A stretch of DNA of 64,000 nucleotides from Combretum micranthum (Eukaryota > Streptophyta > Magnoliopsida > Myrtales > Combretaceae): contig JAMXBD010001215.1 in NCBI GenBank assembly GCA_024138025.1, forward strand, positions 1 to 64,000. Reading direction: 5' to 3'. Positions 35,815 to 47,289 of this stretch are shown here, piece by piece. The translations under genes and the position numbers were made by a program. The notes beneath the pieces were generated by a model. The model did no database searches. It saw only the letters and a program-made list of their open reading frames with translations, and was not told the origin of the DNA. Numbering within the stretch: position 1 is the stretch's first letter; every line of letters starts with the position of its first letter.

Positions 35815-36084
35815 TTATTCTATTAAATCTGTAACAAAAGGTATTTCTATTTCATCACTACTAATGTTTTTGACATTTTCTTTTAGCACGTATTCTTCTA
35901 TTGACACTATACTATATACAGTTTCTATTTCACTCATTTGGTCATCTATGGCTAGTAAGTCTTCTTCTAGGCAGTTTACTACCATGGCCTTCTTGTCCTG
36001 TAAATTATGTCTTTTGGAGCAATCTCTAGACAAATGTCCTTCTTCTTCACATGCAAAACAAGTCAATTTATTTTTGTAAATCAT
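35815..36084 (-). pseudogene. Pararetrovirus copy 1, coat protein zinc knuckle (CCHC)
   Basis: The minus-strand frame contains CFACEEEGHLSRDC, a perfect CX2CX4HX4C knuckle, followed by an acidic stretch (EEDLLAIDDQMSEIETVYSI). In caulimovirids the knuckle lies at the C-terminus of the coat protein and binds RNA during packaging. This is one of the best-preserved parts, with no stop over 89 codons. Confidence 0.85.
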
Positions 36085-36288
36085 CCTTTTGTTGTATTTT
36101 CTAACATGTCTATCTTTATCCAGAAATGGTACTCTAGCATCACTCTGTTTTTTATAATACCTCTTCCTAGGTCTGTAAATCTGTTTATCATCCTTATTCC
36201 TTTTGTACCTATTGATTTTCCTTGGTTTTGTTTTTCTTTTTGATCCATAAATCTATGGTATGTAAATTTGTTCATAGTAACTATAGTC

Positions 36289-36597
36289 TCATTTGATTTG
36301 TCTTGTAATTTGTATGTTTGTACACTTTTCTACCAAAAATCTAACTATATATTGGATCCTAGTTCCTAAATTGTTTAGTATAGGAGTATTAACTAACTTT
36401 GGTTCTATGTTTTCTTTAAAAGTTTTGTATATCTCTTGTCCTAATGCTCCTGGTAGTTTCATAAGTACTTTATCAGCAACTGTTGGTTCATAGTAATATC
36501 CTGCTAAATTACAGTAATAAGAGAAGTCATTTAAATAAGGCTTTATGTACGTCCAATTCCTAATTTGTAATTGTTCTAAAAATCTCATTGCGTCCAT
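36289..36597 (-). pseudogene. Pararetrovirus copy 1, coat protein core relic
   Basis: 102 codons starting MDAMRFLEQLQIRNWTYI, with DFSYYCNLAGYYYEP and VLMKLPGALG words, located just upstream of the zinc knuckle. Position and composition fit the conserved capsid core of caulimovirid polyproteins; an equivalent segment is seen in copy 2 (about 46300-46580). Confidence 0.65.
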
Positions 36598-37159
36598 TTG
36601 GTCTCTTTGAGTATGGTCTATATTAGGCTGAGTAGAAAGAAGTAACTATGTAACCTTATTTGTAAAATTGTAAGGGTTAGCTCCTAATTCTATATCAATA
36701 GCAAAGTCTTGTGGCCATTTTCTCTTATATATCTTCCACATTGCTCTTGCTTTCTCCTAAGAATTTTTCTAAATAATTGTACATAGCAGTAGCTTCTCTT
36801 GGTATATTATTGGTTTCCTATTCTCTTGTAACTAACGTCCCCAATATCTAATAATTTGTGGCCATCTTTATACATCATGTGCGGGTATCTTCAGTATTCT
36901 ACCATGGTCTATCAAGTCTTCTGGCTATATTTCTAATGGTAATCTTCTTCCTAATGGTGTCCTTTCTTGGCTAGGTACTCTGTAATTAGAGTATAACTGC
37001 TTGGAAGTTGCCCTATTACATTTTCATGTCTTTGTGAGAAGATTTGTCCTCCATGTGTATAGGTGATGATGGTATTGTCCTAAAAGGAGGTACTGGTGTG
37101 CTGATGGTGAACGTGTGGTTTCTTTCAAGTCTATAATTTGCTGTAATTTTCCACTATTT

Positions 37160-37462
37160 TTAAATTCTTCTACTTCTTTTGTAATTTCTTTTATGTCTGT
37201 GCTCTTGGGAATCTAAAGGTGGTATATCTTCTTGTGTTTCAGTATCTTGTTCCAAAGGCAATAATTCTAATTGTGGTTCAGTATCTGGTGAATTTGAGTT
37301 TGTGTTTCTAATTATTTTTTGTAATTGCTCTTCTTCTAGTACTCCCTTTGCTACAAGGGTTTTAATTATTCTGGTTTGTTCTACTTCAAAATTTTCTAAA
37401 TTCTCTAAGCCTATAATATTATATTTTTCTATCAAGTGTAAGTTATCAGGGTGATTAAGCAT
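37160..37462 (-). pseudogene. Pararetrovirus copy 1, acidic region ahead of the coat domain
   Basis: 100 codons rich in Glu, Asp, Gln and Pro with a basic end (HRHKRNYKRSRR). Coat precursors of caulimovirids usually carry acidic flanks of this type. No catalytic motif. Confidence 0.5.
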
Positions 37463-37581
37463 TCTTTCTTTAACATAAACTTTTCCTAACTTATCTGGTT
37501 GTATTCCAAAAAGTAATATCTTCCATTAACTCCTAAAAAGATTTCTTCCCTTAAATGTTCTATGGCTTCTTCTTCACTTTC

Positions 37582-38334
37582 CTAATTTTTTATTAAAGAT
37601 CTTCCTCTCCAAGGATTTTTTGTAATTCCCCAATATCTAGGGTTTGATCCATTTACATATAACATTTTTTCTTCTATTACTTCTTCTTCAGTAACTACTT
37701 CTGTATCTCTTAAATTTCTATCTTTGTAATCTAAGAACCTGATACTGTAACTTCCATGAAGGTTTGTGTAAGTCAATCTTTCCTATGGGACTCTTATTGT
37801 TTTCTCTTTATCCTCGAGCATTTTTTATAAATCCCATTCAGTTCCTTCTAAGTCTCTAATACTAATTGGAGTTGGTTTTATGAATTTTATTCTAGAACTA
37901 GCTATTTGCTATGTTATTCTGTCTATATTAAGCTTGTATCTAGTTGTGCTTCCTTCGATAACTTTTCCTATGAATCCTATGTTCAAAAGTAAGTTTTCTC
38001 CTACATGATCTTCAAATCCTTTGCTATCTAATGCTATTTCCAAATTTTTCACATTATTTATTCCTATCATGTAATTCGGTGCACAGTAGAAAATCCCTTT
38101 GTTTGCATTCATATCTACTTTAGTAATTCATATAGTTACCTTTTTTAAATTGTTTTGCCAAGAATTATCTATTAGGACTACTAAAACTTTAGCTCCTACT
38201 TCTTTTCTAACTAATCCTTTTATCCCTAATACTATCATTCCTAAGTGTAAAAGACTTTTGTTTTCTTTTTTCAATTGCTGTAATCCTTCATCACTAAAAA
38301 GTTTAATTCTAATAGGTTCTTTTGTAACTGACAC
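37582..38334 (-). pseudogene. Pararetrovirus copy 1, 30K-family movement protein relic
   Basis: Three blocks in order on the minus strand. The first, 38334-38128, contains LLHLGMIVLGIKGLVRKEVG and then a VLIDNSW word, the core signature of caulimovirid 30K movement proteins. The second, 38112-37909, contains FYCAPNYMIGINN and LLLNIGFIGKV. The third, 37776-37582, contains SYSIRFLDYKDRNLRD. In-frame stops separate them. Such proteins line plasmodesmata to let virus move between cells. Confidence 0.75.
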
Positions 38335-38378
38335 TATTTGTTCTCTACATGTTTTAAATAATACTATATTTCCAAAAT

Positions 38379-38892
38379 TTAATTTTCTGTTTTATACAAA
38401 ATTCTAGGTTCTAATAATCTTAAACTCTTTGTGTTATAAAGATCTAAATCCTTATCTATATCTACTATTTCCTCTATTTGTTGTAAAACTGTATTATTTT
38501 CTTTTTTCCTGGACAGTAATCCTATTATCCCTTTATCTAGTCCTATTTTTTCTTTTGTAATTCTTCCTTGATCTTTTTTGAATATTTGTAAAGCTTTAGA
38601 CATTTTTCCTGTAAATAATTTCCCAAATATCTTTTCCGTCTGCATAATCAAATTTAGCTTTTTTATCCTATAATTTTATATTTTTATCCCTATAAATATT
38701 TCTTCTAAATCTTTTTTATGTAATTCTTTATCTATAGTTTTATCCTTTTGTAATTCTCTTAATTGCCTAACGTCTTCCTTGACTCTTTTCTCTAGTGTAG
38801 TAAACTTGTCTTCTATTATTTTTATGCTATCGTGTAAGTGTATTTCAACAGTATTTATGTCTGTTTCTAACCTTTTTATTTCCTCTGTTATA
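38379..38892 (-). pseudogene. Pararetrovirus copy 1, region between the LTR insertion and movement protein
   Basis: The block 38651-38379 (90 codons) is Lys/Glu-rich. Above it the frame up to the LTR is a charged, coiled-coil-like stretch with stops. It continues across the LTR at 42555. Confidence 0.5.
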
Positions 38893-38897
38893 TGTTT

Positions 38898-41800
38898 TGT
38901 AAGCCCCTAGATTTTTCGGTAAATATAAATAAACCCAAAGAACTGGAAGTCAGACTGGAACCCTAAAGTTAACCTAGTTTTATGTTTAGTCTAGTGAATC
39001 TAGATTCGACAATCCCGTATTCCTAAACCCTAGAAAACGAAATTAAGATAATTGTGAAATATGGTTCATAATAATATAGGAAAGCTTAAAAATCATATTC
39101 TTAATTTTCTAGTGTATTTCGGATCCGAACGGGATCAATTTTCAAAAACCGTGCCTTGGTGCACCGGATAGTGAAAATATTCCGACAACACCAATAGATT
39201 CATAAAAATATAAGGTTTTAAAAATATCAGTTTTAGAATTTTTCGGTAACTAAAAATATCAGATATAGGCCGTTTACGCGTATTTTTTTTACTACCGGTA
39301 TTTTAATTGTCCAGTCTACTATTCATAGTACTTTTCTACTAATCATTACTATTCATCTATCTCTACTTTTTCTATTATCTATTCTTACAATCTATATACC
39401 TATTTCTTACAATTTTTTTTCCCATAAAAATTCTACACCACATATTACCAAACTTCTCTTACACTTTTCTTCTAAAATTAATTTTTAATTACTCTTTCTT
39501 CATGCCATCAATTTTCTTTTCTTTTTCATTTATTCAATTAACTATAATTTCTCTCTAACTTTTCCTATAAATATCCTCATCTTCTTTCATTTCTTTCACA
39601 CTTCATCTACCCACAAATTTACTACCAATATTCTTATCTCAAAACCTCTCCAAATACTCTCTCAAATTCCTTTCTACATACCCCCAAAATTCTCAAATAC
39701 CACCACTTTTCTCCACCATCAAATATCTTTTAGATAATAAACTTTCTTTATATTACTTCTACCATGTCATGTAACTTTACATGACCATGGTGTGAGTTTC
39801 TAAACTTATTGTTATGGAAGCTACACTTTGTTCATGTATTGTTCTTGTTCATGAATATCCTTTCTATATTTCATTGTTGTTATTATGTTTTGCTCATATC
39901 ATTAATGTTATTATGCTAACTTCTTATTTATATCTAACTAATATATTTATGTACCTATATATATTCTTTAGAGCATATAAGCTCACTTGTTATTTATTTA
40001 TTTTCATGCTTTGCAATTTATTTATTTCTTTCATGCTATTATTAAGACTAGTCTTTCTAGTCTTAGATTTGTCCTCATCAAGTCAAAACAATTTTCTTTC
40101 TTTTTCTTTTCTTTTCTTTTTTCTTTTGGGACTAGTCTATTCTTATCTCGGGATACCTTGATGAAGCTAAGGTTCCTAATACTTGACTTTACTATTATAT
40201 TCTTATTACATTTATCCTATTATGTTGTTTTTTTTCATAATTATATATTCTCATTCATGCATGAACATGTTGATATTGTCTCAACCATAATTAAAATGAG
40301 TTTTCTTAAATAATAAAAATAAGATATCTCATTAAAAATAAATTTTGTCATATAGGAAATGATTTTTCCATAAAAACTTAAAGTTTTATCTTAACAAATA
40401 TTTTCTAAAGTTAGATAAGTTTAGCTCAAGTTTTAGTAATAATACTATATGGGATTTCATCAATAAATACATAAAATAAAGTTATCACAAACTTTCTTTT
40501 TAAACCAATAAAATAAGAAAGTTTCTTTAAACTTAATTCTTTGTTTAACAAAAGTTTTCTTAAACTCATATGTAAAGCTTTCATTAACATACTAAAGTTT
40601 AGATAAGTTTTACAAAAATTATCAAACAATGACCTTTCTAAGCATAAGCTTTACTTAGGAAACAAAAATAATAAATAACTTATAAGATCATCGATATTAT
40701 TTATTTAAGGTGGATCTAACTTTAGAAAAACTTTAGAACACATAATCAAGAAATATTTAGAAAAACTACATTTTTCAACCACTAGAAATAAAGTTGTAGG
40801 AATCATAAAAGGCTAAAATTACTTTTTGAAAATTTTATTATTCTTAACATTAAGAAATGGAGTTAAAAGAAGAAATACTCACTTATAAAATTTTCCCAAC
40901 AAAACTAAAGAGGAGATTTTCAAGTCTTAGCTTTTCTCACTTTTAAGATACATTATTTTACAAAATCATTGTTGAGACAACACTACTAAACTCATGCATA
41001 TAGTTTGAGTCCATATATATATATATATATATTCAAAGGATTTTTCAATCATACAAAATATCTATATTTTTGTACAAGAGCCCTTGAATGAAGAAAAGTT
41101 TGAAAACTCTAGTTTTGAAATCTTGAATTTTGTACGTCAATATTCGAGACCCAATGATTTATTTGATAAAAATAACCTTATATATAGATAGATCTTTTCG
41201 AGTAGGTAGAAATCGGTATATAATATGAAATTTCGAGTTAAAATGAGCAAGTTATGTCCATTTTAAGTTGAGATTTCCATTCATACGATTTTTGATGAAT
41301 TCAATACGATAGAATTAAAGAAATTGAGTAGATCTTGGATGAAATACTCACTTCGGGTATTTCTTTTGTTTAGGTGTTGAGAATCAAGATCTTCTCTTCC
41401 CCGAGGATTACTTCGATTCATAGAAGATCGCTATGGACGAGTGAGTTTCCTTTACGTTTAAGTATTCGCGCATGTGCCTGTAGAATAGAGCACTAAATGT
41501 TAAGAAAAGATAAAATTGATATGCATGTGGGATATCTTGGGAATTATGTATGTGGATTGTTATGTACGATCAATGAACGATAAGTATATCGGAACCCGAT
41601 CTATGATTGATATAATTGTTTCTATGTATGTATTACCATGTGTGTAATTATTGCTTGATCGCTTTAAATGATTTAATGTCATATTGGAATCCCCATATAA
41701 TAAATTGCTCATGCATATCACTTAGAATATATTTCGAAATTTTGCTACTACTCCTCAGCGTGGGATCGGAAAGGTAGGCTGCCTAACTACATCTTGAGGG

Positions 41801-42549
41801 TTAAGATGTTCGGGGAATACGGCCTCAAGTTGTAGCCCAGCTGGATCGATCGCTTTGGATAAGGAAAGCCCGGGGACTAGTAGTACGGTTCGTTGGAACC
41901 CCAAGATGCACCCAAACTTTTAAGGAGGTCGTTTGGGGCCCAGTTTAAATCATTCCCTAACCACCGATGGAGGGGTAAATCCATCACACATAGAAATCGG
42001 ATACTCGTATGTAATGTTTGATCATATGGTTGTTGCATTTCATATGCTTGATTAATAAACTTGGTTGATTGCCTGTTATGAGTACTTCTGTGTAAGGAAT
42101 ATCTCACTAAGCTAGTTATGCTTATACCCCTATAGACTTTTGATATTGCAGGACCGTTATTTTGCACCCGAGACCATCTTGATCATCCGGAAAGAATCTA
42201 TATTTTGGGAAGCTTTTGGAGGAACTCTGTTTTGAAGTCCTAGAGTAGTTTTCTTCTAAAATCTTCTTGCTTAGTTATTTATTTAGTAAGACCATGTTGT
42301 TATGGAAATTATCAAGAGAATGCCCCTTAGAAGTTGTAAGACTTTTTATTTCAATGAAATATATTAAGTATTATTTTGCATGTTCCGCTGCCAATATCTT
42401 AAAATGCATTACTTCACCGATCTCCCTTTGATGTGAATGTACGCCTTGTACCAATATGGAAGCTTTTGAGTGACCAAGATAGTCATTCTTAAGTTTTAAT
42501 ATTGTGTATGGCGGGCTGTCACGTTTAGGGTACCCGTTGGGGCTTGACA
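38898..42549 (+). mobile_element. Solo LTR copy 5 (+) inserted into pararetrovirus copy 1
   Basis: Starts TGTAAGCCCC and ends GGGGCTTGACA, with length 3652 bp. The TSD is perfect: TGTTT at 38893-38897 and 42550-42554. The viral reading continues on both sides in the same orientation, so the LTR entered an existing viral copy. It contains TATA at 39566, hairpin block near 40040-40170, conserved core near 41190-41265. No PBS or internal domain, so it is a solo LTR. Confidence 0.93.
39566..39573 (+). promoter_or_regulatory. TATA box of LTR copy 5
   Basis: TATAAATA in the U3-like position shared by the family. Confidence 0.55.
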
Positions 42550-42554
42550 TGTTT

Positions 42555-43703
42555 ATTCCAGTTTTCTATTAATCTAACAGTATTAGCAATCTTGTCTTCT
42601 ACTCCTATTATTAAAGCTATTAGGGTATTATTTTGTCTAACTAAAATTTTTTCTGGCTCTATAGGTGGTCTGTAATTGGAAAATCCTGCAGCTTCTTCTT
42701 GGAAAATGGACGAAACTCTTAGAGCGTCAAGATATCTATGATGTGATGCCAATATATTTTCCTTCGATTAAATATATAATTTTTTCTAATTTCTGTAAAA
42801 CCTCTTCTTGTTTCTTTTTTGTTTCTTCTTTTTCTCTAAATAAATCTTGTAAATTTTTATGTTCTAGGAATTTTCTTTCTAAAGGTGTAATTATGTACTT
42901 AATATTACCCAAGGTTTGTTGTAACTCTAGATTTGTTTTTCTTATTTGCTCTATTATTGGTCTTACTTGATTATGTATACTAATTTTTCTTTCTTCTAAA
43001 GTTATTCCTAAGCTTATCAGTAAATCTGTAACTGTATTTATTTGTTTATTATCTCCATGAATCTGATGTCTATAATTTTGGAAGTAACAACGATGCCTAT
43101 AATCTAGATGCCTAATTATTTTTCTGTTTCTGGAATCTATTTCTAGGTCTAACCACTATAATTTCTTAAAATCACCTATTTTAGCTGTTTTAATTTGTGT
43201 CTATATACCAGTTAATATCTATAAGCCAATTAATAATAGTAATTTTTGTATTTGTATCTAATTCTGTTTCTGTCCAACTATAAACTTGATTTTCTTGTTT
43301 TCCTGTAAAAAAACTTATAGTAAATCTATAAATTTCCTTGATTATTCCTTTGACCATCTAACCATTCTTCTTTCAAAAATCAATTGTCTTCTACCTCTTC
43401 GTCTGTAATTTCTTCTTTTAGCCAACTCTTTTAATCGTTTCTAGTGTATGTCCCAGACTTCCTAGTGTTCTAAATTGTGAAGTTCTTAAGTAAAATTGTA
43501 AGCTTATCAAGATTAATCTATGAAGTTTATCTCTATAGATGAAGTATTCTATGCCTATGTTTTTAGGTCCTTCTTGTCTTATATGATCTTCTAACCCATC
43601 TAATTGGTGCCTTATTTGTTTTTTAACTCCTGGATACTTTCTTTGACCTCAGTTACTCTAGTTAATTCTGTTACTAGTTCTTAAAGCATTAATTACTCAA
43701 GAC
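42555..43703 (-). pseudogene. Pararetrovirus copy 1, N-terminal part of ORF1
   Basis: The frame at 42752-42555 starts MASHHRYLDALRVSSIFQEE; its apparent C-terminus beyond the LTR junction is LTR sequence. From about 43700 down, charged and Glu/Lys/Asn-rich stretches with coiled-coil character are broken by stops. It lies upstream of the movement protein. The upper boundary is where LTR copy 6 begins, so the true viral start may have been removed. Confidence 0.55.
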
Positions 43704-44783
43704 TAGAAAGACTAGTCTTAAAAACAATATGAAAGTAAATAAATTGCAAGAAAAGTAAATAAATTACAAAACAAATGAGCTTATATGCTCTAAAAGATAT
43801 ATATATATATAGCTATATAGATATATTAGATATAAAAGCAACATAAAGAAATTAGATGATGAACAAAAATAAAGTATGAACCTTTTGTTGCTTTCTTTAA
43901 CCTTCATGGTTTAGAAAACACACACTAAGCTCATACTAAGTAGATGAACATAAAGAAGACTTGAAGAAAATTACCTACAAGAACTAAACTAGAGAGAACT
44001 TCTTGGAAGAGATTTCTTGTAGAAATTTGAGAGAGTAACTTTAGCATATGAGAGGTGTGAAAGAAGTGGAAGTAAGAGGGGGTATTTATAGGAAAATGTG
44101 GGAGAGAATTTATGTTAATTAAATAAATAAAAATGAAACAATTTGGAGTGAAAGAGAGAGGGCCGATGCAAATTTGAGGAGAGAGGGAGCGAAAATTTTT
44201 TTTTTTTGTATTTTTGTTAATTAAAAGTAAGATATGAAAGATGTGAAGTTGTATTGGAAATGAAAATGTGTAAGAAATAGAGGTATGGGTTGTAAGAGTA
44301 GGTTATAGGAAAAAGTAGAGATGGATAAATAGTGTAGAATAGTAGTAAATAGTGTAATGTAAAGTAGATATGACAATTTAAGTACGGTAGTAAGAAAATA
44401 CGCGTATAAATGCGATATCTGATATTTTTAATTATCGAAAAATTACGAAACTGATATTTTTGAAATCCTTATATTAAATCGGTCCTATCGTGTTATTGGA
44501 GTATTTTTATTATTCCGGACTCCGAGACACGATTTTCAAGGACTGATCCCGATTGAGTTCGAAGGACACTTGAATTTCGCAAATATGATATTTTTATATA
44601 ACCTAAAGCTATTACAAGCTATTAACACTAATCATTCCAACTTTGTTTTCTAGGCTGAAGAAAACGGAAATGTCGGATCTAAATTTCTAGAGTTTGTACT
44701 AGCCTTTTGTTGACCTTTAAAGTTCTGTTGACTTTTAATTCTAAGATCAAGCTTAAAGTTAACCAAAAATTTTAGGGGTTTAC
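43704..44783 (-). mobile_element. Truncated LTR copy 6 (-)
   Basis: The right end GGGGTTTACA is the intact LTR 5' terminus (minus strand). The match runs leftward through the TATA (complement of 44083-44090) to the AGACTAGTC hairpin near 43710, then stops abruptly, joining pararetroviral sequence. Only the first 1.08 kb of the LTR is present. Confidence 0.8.
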
Positions 44784-45261
44784 AATTATTTTTCTAAAAA
44801 CAATCAAAGATGGAATATGTGGTTAATGTTTAATGGTAGATTAAGTTTGCATAAACCTAATTAAAAGATATCCTATTACATGCATGTTCAATAGGCTATC
44901 AATAAAATTAATAAAGAAAAAAGGAATTCACTAGCTCATAAAATTAGCAAATTGGCAGAATAAGTGCTCATAGGCCAATTCTGTCTTGGGTAATGCAATG
45001 TCAATAGAAGAGAACATAGGATAAGGAAAGCAATCAATGCAATGTTTACAGTAGTTCATTTATTTTTTACCTATTAAAAGATGGTTGGTGGGCTTAGGCT
45101 AACATTTAAGTGGACCACAACTCTTAGATAAAAACGTCGGAAAGAAAAAGAGACTCGTCTAATTTACATGTCCAACAATCATCATATACATGCCTATTAT
45201 TAAAGAATTTTCTCGGGTTGGGGGATCAGGCCTATTTGGGCCCCCTCTTAGCCCGTCCTTA
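44784..45261. other. Intergenic spacer
   Basis: 478 bp of AT-rich DNA between the truncated LTR and pararetrovirus copy 2. Nothing recognised. Confidence 0.4.
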
Positions 45262-47284
45262 CTGTTGGTAAACTTATCCTATATTCCTTGGTATTAACCT
45301 TCTATCTATTCAATTATTTGTACAACCTGCATCAATTAAAGCCTCAATTCCTATACTATGATGTTTTAATTCTATAACAATAAGAACTTTTGTACTAACT
45401 AATTTTGGAATCTCTTCCTTCTTCTCATATTTTTTCTTAATATTTATCATTTTTATAGGTCGTTCTAATAAACTACAATCTTGTCCATCTTTTATTTTTA
45501 ATTTTCCTTTTCCTTTTATTGTTTTTTAGCTTATTTTCGAAATTTTATGCTTTGTCTTCTAAAACTAGGACTCTCCTTTCTAAGATACCTTCTATGTCAA
45601 AGTAGCTTCCTTTATTATAACTCTTTTTATATTTTGTCAAAACTATAATTTTCTCCTTTTTTTTGTTAATAAATTATTTAACAAGGGTGATCATCAAATC
45701 CTCTTACTTGTTTCCATTTATGTTTACATTATGTTTCTTTTGTATCTACAAAATATAAGTTACTTCCTAAACTTTTAACATATTTTCTAACATGTCTAAC
45801 TCCTTATCATGATAAGATCCATGTCTTTCCTCATATGAATTATGTAATTCTAAAATTTACCTACTAAGATCCATGTTATCCTCCTCAACACTACCAACTA
45901 ATTGTTCTCCTTGGGGATCTATTATACAAACTATGACATGTATAGATTCAATATCACTAAGATCTTCATCTACATTAATTAAATCTTCATCTGCACATTC
46001 TACGAAAATTGATTTTTTATCACATTGGTTCCTTCTACTTGGGCAACTTTTGGATAAATGTCCCTCTTATTACATATAAAACTTTTAAGTTATTCATGTA
46101 TATCCTATTCCTATCATATTTTCTAACATTTTTATTTCAATTCAAATATGGTTTCCTAGCCCTACTCCCTCTAAGGAAATATTTTTTCTTTGGCTTGTAT
46201 TTTGTTTTCCTTTTGACCTTCCTTTCTAGCTTACTGTAATCCTTGGAGTATAAACTATACTATAGAATTGATATTGTTTGTTTGATTGCCCAGTTATTTA
46301 TATATTTGTACACTTATCTACTAAAAATTTTATTAATAAATTATTTAATTCTGGCACTAATGATGGTTCTATACTTTCCTTAAAATGTTTGAAAATTTCC
46401 TATCCTAATGGTCCTAATAATTTGAAAAACAACTTATCACAAATTACTGATTCAAAATAACATCCTTCTCTAGTACAAAGAAAATAAAAATCTTGAATAT
46501 GTTTTTTAGCATGAAACCAATTCCTTATTTGTATCTGTTTAAAACTTCTCATAGCTTCAGCATGTAAATCAATTCCTCCTATGTTAGTGTCTATGAGATA
46601 GGTAAAGCCATAATTTTATTTTTAAAATTATATGGGTTGGCTTCTAATGTGTTATGTCTAGCTACTCATTCTAAAAATTTCCTCTTAGAACTTTCCCAAA
46701 TTGCTCTAACTGTCTCTCCTAAAAACTTTCTAAATATATGTACATTTAGTTTACATCTGCTTCTAATGGTGAATCCTTTCAAGCTCATGCTACTATTTGT
46801 GACCAACTATCTAATACCAAACCCCAAATCTAAGGGTCATGTGCACTTAAATTCAATATCTTACCATCATCTATTAAATTTTTCTTATCTATAGTTTCTA
46901 GTGGTCTCCTTCTACCCTTAGTTATCATATTTGAGGGCCTTTCTACATAATCTATATAAAGTATCTTGGGTAGTATTCCTTCATTTATTGGTTGTCCTCT
47001 TTCTGTTATTGTGTTTGGGCTAGTTCATGTGCTTTCTCCTTGATTTTCTACAAAATCTAATTCATTAATCCTATTGTCTATTTCTAAAAATTCTAAGCTT
47101 TTCCTACCTCGTATACCAATTATTTCATCTTCCTCTCTATCTACTTTCTCTAATCCTTTTTGTCCTTTAATGTCATCTTCTAAGTAATTAAAATCCTCTT
47201 TTTGTGCTTCATCTAAATTGGTTAATTGTTGGCTGCCTTCATCTATGTGATTATGGAATTGTCCTTAACCATTATATCAATGTT
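45262..47284 (-). pseudogene. Endogenous pararetrovirus copy 2, left part: protease, zinc-knuckle and coat relics
   Basis: The minus strand repeats the order of copy 1: coat core (about 46580-46300), zinc knuckle (46085-46015, damaged by a frameshift but still with GHLSK- and C-type words), acidic stretch with DEDLINVDEDLSDIES, Cys-rich block near 45760-45690, and a protease frame near 45360-45290 with EALIDAGCTNN-like reading. It is more decayed than copy 1 and diverged from it, so it is an independent or long-separated copy. It ends in the protease region at 45262. Confidence 0.72.
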
Positions 47285-47289
47285 AATTG

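Larger units (their letters stand above)
31235..43703 (-). mobile_element. Endogenous pararetrovirus copy 1 (Caulimoviridae, florendovirus-like), split by a solo LTR
   Basis: Read on the minus strand from 43703 down, the order is: coiled-coil N-region, [solo LTR 42549-38898], movement protein, acidic region, coat domain, CCHC knuckle, Cys-rich domain, aspartic protease, RT, RNase H, then a separate downstream ORF and a promoter/poly(A) unit. One polyprotein followed by a second ORF of unknown function is the plan described for florendoviruses; a petuvirus-like relative is the alternative. Without the LTR about 8.8 kb remains, close to a complete genome. Every part has stops and frameshifts, there is no integrase, and it cannot encode a functional virus as it stands. 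The left boundary with host DNA is approximate. Confidence 0.8.

Noticed and set aside
31235..43703. A potentially active virus
   Set aside because: Every domain has stops or frameshifts, the RT motif is altered, and a 3.65-kb LTR splits ORF1.
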